In this document: positions 1-10,677 of the stretch, in pieces
How positions within the stretch are numbered: position 1 is the first letter of the stretch
Layout: each line of letters begins with the position of its first letter
Assembly (NCBI RefSeq): GCF_000276665.1
Contig: NW_004955434.1
Location: 20,619,562 to 20,683,561 of the forward strand
Length of the DNA stretch: 64,000 nucleotides
Reading direction: 5' to 3'
DNA from: Chinchilla lanigera
Taxonomy: Eukaryota > Chordata > Mammalia > Rodentia > Chinchillidae
Notes under the pieces: generated by a model
Seen by the model: the letters and a program-made list of their open reading frames with translations, nothing else
Databases searched by the model: none
What the model was told of the DNA's origin: nothing
Position numbers and translations under genes: made by a program

Positions 1-244
1 CACTTTGTTTGTAACTCTGTATTGTCTGTATTGTGCTTGTGATATGTTGTAAAATGTTGTATGTCTGTTAATGTTTCCCTCCTTTTATCCTTAAAAAAAA
101 AAAAATAAGAAAAGGTCAGCTTGGTTTATGAAAAACTAGCAAATACTAAACCTGGTAAATACTAAAAAATTAGAACTACAATTCTAATTGAATTTGGCAA
201 AAACCAATGAATTTCTCCCTCACAGAAAACTGAAAATATTATTT

Positions 245-420
245 TCTAACTGTCTGTCATATGCCAACAACTGTTTAGATACTATCTCACTAAATCCTCA
301 TATCAGCTCTTTGAGATGATTTAAAGTGATTTTTTCTTGATGAAGACATAAGAGGTTGGAGTCGAGTCATTTGAAGATCATTTCTCATGCGTAGGACTGG
401 AGACCAGGTGAGCTTGATAA
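245..420 (-). mobile_element. MIR SINE, degraded
   Basis: The plus strand reads like a reverse-complemented MIR core: a 'catatgccaacaac' start, 'ctcactaaatcctcatat', then a decayed 'aaactgaggctcagag' box. MIRs are ancient tRNA-derived SINEs fixed before the placental radiation and no longer mobile. No target duplication can be seen, as expected at this age. The ends are approximate. Confidence 0.5.
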
Positions 421-3400
421 CAAAGCTACACTCTTCTGCTTTCTCTGCTATGTATAGTCAGAATCCTACCAGTTTTCTAAGAAAGCTCTTTAACCAGAAT
501 GGTTCTCTGACAGAACTTCTATTTGGTTTGTTTCTTTCTGGAAACCAGTTGCAATGGGACATCATATTTTGGGAGAATTAAACTCACAAAAGCTTGAAAT
601 TATAACTTCTACTCAGTGGTTGTATCTTCTGCCCACTTAAAAGAGTGTCAAAAAACATCCTCAGAATACTGGCACCTCAGTTTAAATCAGGACTAATATG
701 AGGTACAGAAGGATGAGGCTGTGAAGTGACATTTCCCCCAAATTTGTGATGGATAATAGCTCTTTCACCATGGAAATTTGCCAGCCAGGAAAAAATCTGC
801 ATGGGAATCTGTGTAAAGTTTTCTGCTAAGGAGAGATGGAAACTAACATTAACTGTTGCATAACTACATGAAGATTCTTCTGCAAGGTAAAAATTGAGAG
901 GCAAAAGGTCATCCAGGCTAAAAAACCCAAGAGACCAAAACAATATGATATAAACTAGTCTTTTAAAGATCTGCCACTTACCAGAATTGCCTGGCACATA
1001 AATGATAGTACATATTCTCGTATCTCACTGAAAACTATGCTGAGTTTCTGACAGCGGAATCTATATATGTTTCTCAGATCTTCCAAGGTGGTTTTTTGAT
1101 AGCTAGGTTTACTAAGGACTAGAAAAGTATTCTCCACACAAACAGAAGCTACTGTGCTTTGATTAGCTGGAAAAAACATTGCAGTGAGCAAATGAGTCCT
1201 TTAAAATTTTTTGTGTGTGTTTATGTGTTCAGGCATTTGGGAGTGTTTAAAAAGGGAGATACTTTCCAAACTGGATAACTCTTGACACTTCTTGTGCTAG
1301 ATCAGTTAAGATGGCCACGGTTTATCCACCCTTGCACCTGTGCTTATGGAAAGGCATGTTCCCTGAGACTGCTGGAAGGAAGCCTTGGTCAGCAGAAAAG
1401 GGCACAAGACTGAACTTTTGCTTTTGTAAATACATGAAAAAATACAGGAAATACTGGAGACACATCTATAAATTATTTAATGCCAATCCACTTCTAACCA
1501 GGCATTTTCAGCTTCTTGATCATAATTACTTTGTTTAGTAAATCATAATAATTCCAGGTTTTAGTGAATTCTCACCTTACATATTAGGAATATCAGAAAG
1601 GAATATAGAGAAAGTGAACAATTTTAATGGCTCCAACTCAAACCCGATGATCTTTCTCTTCTTTATCCCCCTTTATACTAGTGTCCCTTACCCAATTTCT
1701 AGTCAGTTCCTACTCTGTGTCATACCCATCTTTGTGGATGTGTGCTGTCCTACCTAATGACTGGGTTTCTATCATTTCCTCCTTTTGTCACCCTTGGGAA
1801 CCAACTCTATTCATCGTGATCAACAACAAATATTTATTGAGCACCTGCTATGTGTAGGCTATTACACTAGGTACAAAAATAGGTCTAAGCCACATTTCCT
1901 GTAGAAAGCAGACTTTGATCTACTTTGGGTAGTGGGCACTCAGCAAGACCAAGTGCCAAGTGGCTGAGGACCAAACAGATGGTGTAGGCAGATGCCATGG
2001 GAAATAGCTGGGGCTTACGTTGAGCCCTGAAGGAAGAATGACGACTTCGGTTCATAAAAATGAAAAGGTTTTTGAACATCAGCAAGTCCCAGAGGTAGGG
2101 AAAGCTGTGGTATCTCTATAAAATAATACATAAATGGGTGAGAAGATGGTTGGGCTGCATTTCTTAAGGAAAGTGTCTGAACTAGAAGGCTACAGTTGGG
2201 CCCCATAGCTCTTATTCTATGCTTCGATGCAGGAGGTTTAGGTGGAAAACAATAATAATTTATGAATGTGATTGGACTCGCTTTTAACTTATCTGCCACT
2301 TTCTTTAGCATCTATCTTATTACAAAGTAGTGTAAAGTTTAAAAGTCTTGGCAAACAGTGACTACAGATAGATTTGAATTCAAACCACCAAAAACAAAAA
2401 ACAAAAGTAGGGAGTTCAATGATCTTTCTCTTAGTCCTAAAGTCGTAGAACCAGAGACTCTTATGAGATCTTCAGAATATTATTCAACGCTACTCATTCT
2501 CTGTCTGCTGAGGTTATCTAAGTCAGCAGAAAGCTACCAGCAGTAGCTTAGAGTGCAGATCTGTTAGCTTTCATTGTAAAGCTCCTTGCACAGTGTGGCT
2601 TTACAAATGACTAGAAGGCAGCTAACTTGAAAGAATTCGACCCACTTTTATTTATAAATTTCAGCCTTGGTGGAGAGGGAGGAGCTTTGTAGTGAGATTC
2701 AGGATTCAGAGCCTTCTGCTCGCCTTTGCTAACAGTTCAGGGCCGCTCACCTCTCTCAGCCTCCCACTCACGATCAGCCTAAAGGGGGTTCGAACAGAAG
2801 GGGATTTAGGTACTATGAGGCTTCACTCGCCCTGAATTGAGTATTGTCTGTGTCAAAAATGTCATTTGCCAGAAAGGAGGACTGTGTCACAAGAGAGTAC
2901 AAGTTTGAGGCTTTCAACATGTATACTTTTGCTAACCGTGTACTGAGGTGGTTGCTTAGTCTATTGCTATTCAAGTAGTTCTTAAATCAGCAGTTGGAGC
3001 TGGCGTTAGTGAGTGAGGCGCCCATAAGTAGCTGTGACAAAGAAAGTGATTTTGCCTTCTTCTGCTGACTCTAGGCAAACTCAACAAGAGAGAAAAAATC
3101 TGCAGAGATGGTTTTGACTAAAACTTGGCATTATGCTTGAAGTCTGGCCACAAAGATGCCCATTCATGAGCACTGAATGCTTATTAAATTAGATGAATGG
3201 GTAGATCGCAGAGGGAATTTCATTGCCCAAATATAAAGGCACTGCCCTTCCGTAGAAATTCTCATGTACAGTGAGGGGTCATAGCTTTCCGCAGTGAACT
3301 TCACTTTGTTTCACTCTCCTATGTTCTAGTATCTTCTTCCCTGGATCGTATTTTGTGGCTTTTTGGAGAATCTTGGATCATTTCCTTTAAGGAAACGTTC

Positions 3401-3600
3401 TGTGACCGTTTTCTACCCTTAAATCCTGATGCTTACTGGCATTTCTTTTTGTGTGTGATATGGTATTGACACAGGTTAGTTTAAATATGTTAACATCACT
3501 ATCTCAAATACTAATTTTGAAGCAAAAGGTACCTGTTCTGAGTAAGAGAGAAAGGCACAGTTTAGACAGAGAAATATTTTGGAAGGTATTTGTAATCAAA
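421..3600. other. Unique AT-rich non-coding stretch
   Basis: I see no gene, RNA or clear transposon here. Open frames are all under 100 codons and overlap on both strands, as expected by chance. Around 1,820-1,890 there is a short match to the 'aaatatttattgagcacctgctatgtg' type terminal segment common in old MIR/L2 relics. The rest has no recognisable structure. Confidence 0.5.
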
Positions 3601-3624
3601 ATACAGAGTCCTGATGTGCTCGGG

Positions 3625-3720
3625 CAGCGATGGCAACACTTTTAGAGCTTTCCGCGGCAACAAACAGCCCGCCATGGACCAAATATCAGGTCACCACTGC
3701 TGTCTGAGAGCGGAAAAAAG
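3625..3720 (+). mobile_element. Possible hAT-type DNA transposon end
   Basis: The start 'gcagcgatggcaacacttttagagc' in outline resembles the terminal segment of old mammalian hAT/Charlie-type elements, which begin with a 'cagcgatggcgaac' type end. Only about 25 bases look convincing, and no opposite inverted terminus was found. This is a tentative call that a repeat-library search would settle. Confidence 0.25.
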
Positions 3721-3913
3721 TCCATAGCCGTGGTAGAGACATGAGTCTTATTCCTAGAGGATGTATTTTATATTTTTTTTGTGTTCGGATATGTGAAAGC
3801 ATAATCTAGTAGATTTTTAAGAAAATGGCAAGTCATGGGTAATTCTGGAAGGCACATGTGATAACGGAAATGTACTAGTTTCAATATAGGATTGGGCGCC
3901 ATGATGGAGAGAC

Positions 3914-4120
3914 TCAAAACAAGAGCAGTGTAAGTAAGTCCATCTCGTCCCCGAGCAGAGTGTGACGAGACGGCCCCGGGCCCTGTGCGGCTCTGCGCTG
4001 CTGAGGACAGGCGCGTTCTCCCGCTTGTTGGTTTGGCACCCTTCTCACACGGCTTCCGTCTGGCGTTTCAAAATGGCTGCCCTGGTTCTGCTCATACAGA
4101 GACATTTCAGTCAGCAGCAA
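3914..4120 (-). other. GC-rich islet with open frames on both strands
   Basis: This is a CpG-containing block in AT-rich surroundings. The minus strand has an open frame of 68 codons. A pyrimidine-rich stretch ending '...gagcag' just inside it could act as a splice acceptor, and the frame then runs 58 codons to a TGA. The plus strand is also open for 68 codons, so openness may only reflect high GC. The product is not recognised. It could be a terminal exon, a regulatory islet or a repeat fragment. Confidence 0.2.
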
Positions 4121-4379
4121 GCAGAAAATGAAAGAAAGCAGACAAGCTCTTTCACGTTAGGGGTATAATTCAAAAGTTGTACCATCATTTTAACTCATAC
4201 TAACTTGACTAAAGCAGAGTCATATATTTAGATCCAGTTGTATATTTAAGATATGTAGTCTTTAGCTTGGTGACCATGTGTTCATCTAAAAATTGTTAGC
4301 ATCTTAGGAGACAAAAACTCCACTCTCTGTCACAAGAAATAAAATTAGAGTCCTATTTTGTACACTCAACTATTTATAC

Positions 4380-4590
4380 TAATAATGATGGAAACTATAA
4401 TAATAGCAATATAATTTTCCATCTATTGAGCTTTACCTGCTTTATTATTTGTATTATAGGTAATCTTACAACAGCTTACAAGCTTAGCACTTATCTTAGA
4501 GAAGAAAATTGAGGCTCAGAGAAGATAATTTGCCACAGACACATAGTGAGCAATTAGTATCTTTGGAATTGTAAATATATCTCTGATTCC
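4380..4590 (-). mobile_element. MIR SINE
   Basis: This is a fairly complete reverse-complement MIR. It runs from 'tctattgagctttacctgc' through 'aattgaggctcagagaag' and 'ccacagacacatagtgagc'. The order of these blocks matches antisense MIR: position statement, 'gaggctcagag', then the 'cacatag' box. It is old and diverged. Confidence 0.75.
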
Positions 4591-5352
4591 TGGGGGTCTT
4601 TAAAGACCAAGATGAAGAAGTTGCACTTTGCTGTATGGATGTCAGCAGTTGTATTGAATAAAACTTAATGGAAATTGGATCAAGGATGTGTTTGTGGTTC
4701 AAGATGAATTTGAATGTGGATAAACAAAAGACAGGGGGCTGGTGCAGAGAGGATCATATAGGCCCACGGGGCCTTAGGGCAAATGGAAGAGTGAGAAAAT
4801 AATAAAAGGCCAAGTGGAGCAGGAGTTACTCAGAACAATGGAGAGGTCTTTCTGGAAGATACAAAATACACCAGTTATTTGAGCAGAGAAAATTTAATAT
4901 GAAGTGAAAATAGACATAAAACTTATTCACTAAATGATGAAAAGGATAAAAAGTAAAATCTAAGGTTGTAGATTCTGTCACCCCGAAGAACATGTGTGAA
5001 TAGCTGCAATGTTGTAGGTTGTCACAGCTTGATAGGGAGGTGTTGGCATTCAATGGGGCAAGGCAGATTTGCTCCGAAACATCCCAGACATACAAGATGA
5101 GTCCCCGTAACAAAGGAGCATCTGGCCGGAAGTGTCACAAGCGAGGGAACTGAAAAACCTTCCTGCAAGGTAGATGGGTGCCATAGGTATGAGGCTGGGA
5201 AGCCACTTCCTCCTAACGCTTAGGAGATCAGACACAGGCCCTTCCGCTGAAGCTCGGAGCTCTGAGGCGGGACTGATACAGATGTGTGGGGGGATGGGGA
5301 TGCGATGATAAGACCAGTTCGGCTAAGTTTTTGAGAAACTGCAAACTGGATC
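4591..5352. other. Non-coding, nothing recognised
   Basis: There is no gene or clear repeat. Two minus-strand open frames (4,826-5,113 and 5,050-5,235) overlap one another in different frames and have no family features, so I treat them as chance. Confidence 0.5.
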
Positions 5353-5985
5353 CATGGTTGTTATGGTTGATACATTGTGTCAACTTGGGGAGTCTAGAGG
5401 TTTGGCTAAGTGACTCAGCAGGAAGCCAGGGTGCTTACTTTGTATACATCCTGAGCCTGTGGAAGAGGAGGGCATGGAGATTATGTGAGAGCTACAGCCC
5501 CTTAGGTGGGGGTAGCCTGTTTACAAAGTAAGGCAGGGAAAGAAGCTGCTTGCCGCCATTCCTCCCTTTTGCTCTGGCTGTTTGCTGTTCGGCTGCCATT
5601 CCCCCCTTTGCTCTTGTTGCTTTGCTACCTTCTGTCTCGGAGCCAGTTCCATGTTCAGCTGAAGCACATCATTTTTCAGTCCATACTTGGCTGGCTCCGA
5701 GGCAGAAGGTAGCAAAGCAACAAGAGCAAAGGGGGGAATGGCAGCCGAACAGCAAACAGCCAGAGCAAACCGGAGGAATGGCGGCAAACAGCTTCTTTCC
5801 CCTGCCTTACTTTGTAAACAGGCTACCCCCACCTAAGGGGCTGTAGCTCTCACATAATCTCCGTGCCCTCCTCTTCCACAGGCTCAGGATGTATACAAAG
5901 TAAGCACCCTGGCTTCCTGCTGAGTCACTTAGCCAAACCTCTAGACTCCCCAAGTTGACACAATGTATCAACCATAACAACCATG
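5353..5985. repeat. Near-perfect 633-bp palindrome of an LTR-like repeat
   Basis: The left arm (5,353-5,646) and right arm (5,691-5,985) are reverse complements with only about six differences over roughly 294 bp (about 98% identical), around a 44-base spacer. Examples of differences: 'gcatgg' against 'gcacgg', and 'ctgtctcgg' against 'ctgcctcgg'. The inner part of the right arm resembles the MaLR-like LTR at 6,325-6,775: both carry 'cagtccatacttggctggctc' followed by a similar purine-rich block. The outer ends ('tggttgatac...gtcaacttgg') resemble the 5' end of that type of rodent LTR. This is therefore two truncated LTR copies joined tail to tail, or one copy duplicated in inverted orientation. 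A transcript would fold into a roughly 290-bp hairpin. Mirror-image open frames in the arms are shadows of this symmetry. Confidence 0.95.
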
Positions 5986-6130
5986 TAAATGCATAAAATA
6001 AGTGGATAAAACAACAAATAAACGTAACATGTAGGGGATACATTTTGGGTATGAAGTATATGGGAACTCTACCATCTAAAATTTTTCTTCAATTCTTAAA
6101 CTATTCTACAATGCAGAATTTATTTAAAAA

Positions 6131-6212
6131 ATTTTTTTGGTACCAGAAATTGAACTCAGGCCCTTGCACCTGCCAGGCAGGCTCTGTGCCCCTGAGCTCT
6201 CCCCCCAGGCCC
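6131..6212 (-). mobile_element. ID-type tRNA-derived SINE
   Basis: On the plus strand a T-run is followed by 'ggtaccagaaattgaactcagg', 'cacctgccaggcaggc' and 'cccctgagct'. These are the reverse complements of the ID 3' box, B box and A box. Several mutations mark it as older than the copy at 16,574. No clear target-site duplication was found. Confidence 0.8.
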
Positions 6213-6324
6213 TTAGAGAATTCATTTTTAAAAAGTAGATTTTAAGGGAGAGGGAGGAATGAGGAAATTGATGAATAGTTTGGATGTCTATACAAGGCAT
6301 CCTTGATTGCTCCCTCTACCCTGT

Positions 6325-6775
6325 CTCAGTTACTTTTCTCTCATTGCTGGCAGAAAATACCCAATGCCCAAAATGAAGGAAGGAAAGGTTTATTCAGCTC
6401 ATGTTTATAGAAGTTTCAGTCCATACTTGGCTGGCTCCCAGGCAGAGTGGCACATGGCAGAGGGCAACAGCTCATGGTGGTGGAAGACAGCAAAAGCAGT
6501 AATAGCAAAAAGGGAGGAGTAGCAGCAAGCAGCCTCTTTCCCTCCCTTATACTGTGTGCAGGCTACCTACCCTGCTACACCCAGGGCAGGGTGTATGTAA
6601 CACTCATACCCATAATCCCAGCACTCACACCCATAATCCCAAAGGACCATGAATGTAGCACCCACACTTATAATCCCATTGGACCATGAGTCAATCAAAA
6701 ACTCTCGAAGCCCACTCCATGACTGCATGAGGCTTCGTGGGGACAGCTAGACACAAACAGGAACACCCTTACTGG
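6325..6775 (-). mobile_element. MaLR-like solo LTR
   Basis: On the plus strand it has the antisense MaLR order: 'cagttacttttctctcattgctgg', 'aaaatacccaatg', 'aaaggtttattcagctcatg', 'tttcagtccat', a purine-rich block, then 'tcaatcaaaaactctcgaagccc' and a 'ggacagctagacac' end. MaLRs are non-autonomous ERVL relatives. It is related to the arms of the palindrome about 350 bp to its left. Confidence 0.75.
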
Positions 6776-6852
6776 CTTTGTTCATGTCCACCTTCTTCAC
6801 TGTACTCTTACACTGAGGAAGGCAGGGCCAGGCCCAGAGCGTAGACTCCATG

Positions 6853-7290
6853 TGCCAGTTTCCCAAGGCTGCTGTCACAGAACACCACAAACTGGCTGAC
6901 TAAAAGCGATGAAAACTTAGTCTTTCACAGTTAAGTAGGCAGATGTCTTAAAGTATCAGCAGGATCGGTTCCTTCTAGAGGTTCTCAAGGAGCATCTACT
7001 CCATGCCTCCTAGCTTTTGGAGGTTGTTAGAGATCTTTGGCTTTCCTTGCTTACTGATGCTTTGCTCCAGTCTCTGCAGCCTCTTCTGTGTCTCTGTTCT
7101 TGCACTCTTTTCTCTTACAATAACACCAGTTATTTGGCTTAGGGCTCACTCTAAATCTAAGATGATCTCATCACAAGATCTTAATTACATCTGCAGAGTC
7201 GCCATCTCCAAATCCTACAGTCACAGTGACCAGGGGTCAGGACTTGGGCATATTTTTCTGGGGAGACACAATTTAACCCACTGTATCTCA
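6853..7290 (-). mobile_element. MLT1-type MaLR LTR
   Basis: Antisense order as in MLT1 LTRs: 'gtttcccaaggctgctgtcac', 'accacaaactggctgac', 'cctcctagcttttggaggttg', 'ggcttagggctcactct', 'cttaattacatctgcagag', ending in 'ggggagacacaatttaaccc'. It is clearly diverged. It lies about 80 bp from the preceding LTR in the same orientation, but the two are different families and so separate insertions. Confidence 0.85.
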
Positions 7291-7902
7291 AATGGCTTGA
7301 ATTAACAGTAGCGGCCGGTGATTACTCTCATCTTCCGCCAGCAATCATTTCCAGCATGGAAAGTTGTTGAACTTCTAATCAATGAGATGAAAAAAGCAGT
7401 TGCTTGCAGTTTTCTGGGAAAGGTTTTCTTGCTCTTAAAAAAGTAACAGAGGGTTAAGACATCTGTTTTTCTTTCTCTGACTTGACATAAGTGTCTTTAA
7501 ATTTATATGAAATTATTGACTATTGTGTTGGATGTCAGTAACTTATTGTCTTCCCAAAGTGACATTTTACTAAGAATTGCCCTATAAGAAGAATTTTGAA
7601 ATTCATTATTATCAAAGGGATTCTATCTTAATTCATATGTCAGATCTCTAAATTGATACAACTGTTCCTATAGACTTCAAGTAAAATGTGAAGCTTTTGT
7701 GATGTTTGACTCTTATTGAGACCCAGAAGAAATTCTAAAAGAACAAGATTGCTGGTGGCACAGGTTGGAGTCCAACTTACCTCACAGAAGGGGGAAGAGT
7801 GAAGGGAAGAATGGTTTGAGTGTCAGGTTTCCGTACCAGTAAGTTAGTTTTGATAATAAAAGGAAATCCTTTTCCAATCCTAGTGCGGGTAATATGAATA
7901 CT
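7291..7902. other. Non-coding, nothing recognised
   Basis: AT-rich sequence with no gene or identifiable repeat. Confidence 0.5.
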
Positions 7903-7904
7903 AC

Positions 7905-8067
7905 AGGGCAGGAGTGCTGGCACACACCTGTAATCCCAGCACTCAGGAGGCTGAGGCAGGAGGATCACTGCAAGTTCTGAGGCCAGCCTGGGCTACAAGG
8001 TAAGTTCAAGTCCAGCCTGAACTGCATAGCGAGACCCTGTCTCAAAAAAGATGAAAAAAAAAAAAAA
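7905..8067 (+). mobile_element. B1 SINE
   Basis: This 7SL-RNA-derived SINE shows 'cacctgtaatcccagcactcagg', 'aggctgaggcaggaggatca', then 'gccagcctgggctacaa' followed by a second, similar 'gtccagcctgaactgcat', and 'agcgagaccctgtctca' with an A-rich tail. The repeated 'cagcctg' unit is the internal duplication of about 29 bp typical of rodent B1. The pol III A box and B box positions are intact in outline. The 63-codon minus-strand open frame here is a repeat artefact. Confidence 0.95.
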
Positions 8068-8934
8068 GACTACTATATATCAGTTGTGATGTGATGTTCC
8101 TTTATACAACTGTGAACTTTATACCTGGGCTATTAAAGTCCATTCTAGTCAGTGAAATCCTTTCATTTAATCCTTAAGTATATGCAAAAAACCAGACTCA
8201 TCACTGGCTATGTTGCTCTCTGTTGGAGCTGATGATCCACACGGGGAGTCTCCCAGGGAGGGGTAACACATCCTTGGAACATCTGGAAAAGGGGGGGGGT
8301 CCTTGCAGGGATATTTCAGAGGCACTTGTCTTCTGAGCTGTGTGCCAGCATTGGCTTCTCCTTGGAGAGTGACAAAGATGGAAGGATGCAGACAATCTTT
8401 TAGACTTTTTGTACACTCAGAACTCTTGGATTAAGTAGGAATTATATTATTAAGTAGGAATTATTAAGTAGAAATTATATAGTTAGGCTATTTTGTGTTT
8501 ACTATTTAAATGAATATGCTCATTACACCATCATCCATATACTAGTCTTACTCATAGCATGAATAGAATAAGTGAGAGCAAGTTTCTTAGTTTGAAACTT
8601 TTGGAAAGAAGGCTGATGTCGTCAGAATTTGGTTCCTGTCTGTATTCTCAGAGACAGAGGCTAGTTTTCTGTATTGGTTAGTTCACCTTGTCTGTGTGAA
8701 CAGACCTAGGCAGCTTAACTCTTACCTCCTTGGCCGTCTGTGTCTATTGATGTAGCAGAGCGTCATGGAATGGTAATTTTCAAATGATTCTTCTCAGAAC
8801 ATTTTGTTCAAACATCTTAAGGGAGAAATTCAGTATGTAAACACATGATCATAGTGTTCTTGTTTTCAGAACAAGCAGGATGTACATGCAGAAGGAGCAG
8901 GTGGTTCTTCACCCCACCCTTGAAAATCATTGTT
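8068..8934. other. Non-coding, nothing recognised
   Basis: There is no gene or clear repeat. A G-run of nine lies near 8,290. A short direct repeat of 'attaagtaggaatta' type units lies at 8,430-8,475. Confidence 0.5.
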
Positions 8935-9470
8935 ACTCAAGGAGTCAACTAATAAATATTTCTCTAACAACCACGTTTATGCACAGGATCCTTGTGAGTC
9001 TGGACCACAGAGTCTGGACCAGAACGCAGATGTTAAACACACGAGCAAACAGTGAATACACAGGTACACACTAAGGAAAAGCTCTGAAGAAGACAGTGAG
9101 AACCAAGCAGGAGAATAAGTGGCACTTTTCTCCCCTTTGGAGAGGTCCAGAAGTCATAGAAGGCTTTTCTGAGGCAATGACATGTAAGCTGAGCTTGAAA
9201 GGATATATAAGAACTGGGCGGTGGAGAAATAGGGGAGTAGAATGTTCCAGGCAGAGGTTTCACTATGTGTGAAGCACTTCTGGGAGACAGACTTACTGGT
9301 CTGGAGAGACAGGGGGTGAGCCTAGCCTGGCATAGACTTCCCATTCTGTGCTTGAGGACTCTGGTGCTCATCAAGCTGCCTGAGGGCTTTGCTGTAGAAG
9401 ATGAGGCCGTTAATGACTCTCGCTGTCTTGACCTCAGGATTAAAGATGATAACGTAAAGCGCTCATGCAC
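8935..9470 (-). mobile_element. L2 LINE 3' region relic
   Basis: The plus strand follows antisense L2. It has a degraded 'aataaatattt', then 'acagtgagaaccaag', 'agaaggcttttctgaggcaatgacatgtaagctgagc', 'gaatgttccaggcagagg' and 'tgtgtgaagcac'. These correspond to the familiar 'gacatttgagctgag...cattccaggcagag' stretch of L2. The 145-codon minus-strand open frame lies in this relic and shows no reverse-transcriptase motif, so I do not call it a gene. Confidence 0.6.
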
Positions 9471-9479
9471 AGCAGAAAC

Positions 9480-10677
9480 TGTGTTAGCAGCAGCAGCACC
9501 ATCACCATCTCCATTATTTTCACTTTTTAAGAAATCTTTTTATTTTATTAGTTAACTCAGGTATGTTTGATATTAGGGTGGGGGAGTAGTGGGGATGCAC
9601 ATTTTCAAAAGTCAGAGCAAGAAATTCTTTGAGCCTTTGGTAACTCTGAGAATTAGCATAAACGACAGTACAGTCAGTTGTTACTTTGTCATGGCCACAA
9701 TCTTTTCAGGAGCTAATTTTGAACATGGGATCTCACTTGGAAATAGATCATCTTTCATTAGGCTTCATTCCTTCTGTTTCCTCAAACTTATTATTTCTTT
9801 GCCTCTTCCCTTGGTAAAACTGTGTCAAAATAAAGACTGATGAAGCTAAGACAACACCCACGATGCAGTTCTGTGTTATGCTTCTGTGGGGAAACATGGT
9901 CTCAGAGGTGAAGGTTATCTTGCCTGAAGTGCGGGCTAAATTCTGTGGGGAAGGATCTCTGGCTGGGGTAGGCACACTCAGGGGTCAGCACTGCTCTCAT
10001 AAGTAGGCTCTGCGCTCCAGGTCTTGTCCTTGGTCTTATAACAAGACAAATAGGACAGAAGAGGGAGATGTCTTTGTCATTCATTGCACATTGTATTGCA
10101 CTTTTATTTTCTAAAAAAGAAAAAAAGTCCAATTGGGCATTGAAATTTTTCATGCTCTTTCACGGTGAAGAGATGGATTTATTTCCAAAAATTATAAGAA
10201 AATTGGTTCAATATGTTAAATACGTGACACTCTTTAATTTTTAAAGATGAGACATTCTGATTTCATGAAAAATTGTATATTGTAATAATCATATAATGTA
10301 CTCCACCTTCTTAATTGTCAACTATCCTTGTCTCATTCTGAATATATTCATTTGACCACTACTTGTCCAAGATTTTTTGTTAATAAAACAGAAACCTTGA
10401 AAGCTGTTATGATTATCCATTGTTCCCACGTTATATTTATTTAGTAATTATTTGGACAAATATTCACTGAGCACTTACAACACCCCAGGCTCTGAGTAGG
10501 ATTCAAGGGTAAAACACGAAGACGACCCTGGTGATTATGGTCTATATCTTCAAAGCCCTTACAGTTTCCAGACAGAGTCTTTGAAGTGAAAAAGCCGACT
10601 TGTTTTTTCTGTAACTATTAGTATGCAGCTTCTGCTATGGATAACATTTAGGTCAGAGTGCTGGTGGTGTTCACAGT
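9480..10677. other. Non-coding, short old-repeat traces
   Basis: A (CAG)n-like patch ('gcagcagcagcaccatcacc') lies at 9,488-9,508. At 10,440-10,520 'tatttggacaaatattcactgagcac' resembles the end of old L2/MIR relics. Nothing else is recognised, and the open frames are short. Confidence 0.45.

Noticed and set aside
5506..5846. Several overlapping open frames with matching protein sequence on both strands
   Set aside because: They are mirror images created by the palindrome at 5,353-5,985, not genes.
9033..9470. 145-codon minus-strand open frame
   Set aside because: It lies in an L2 relic and carries no reverse-transcriptase motif.
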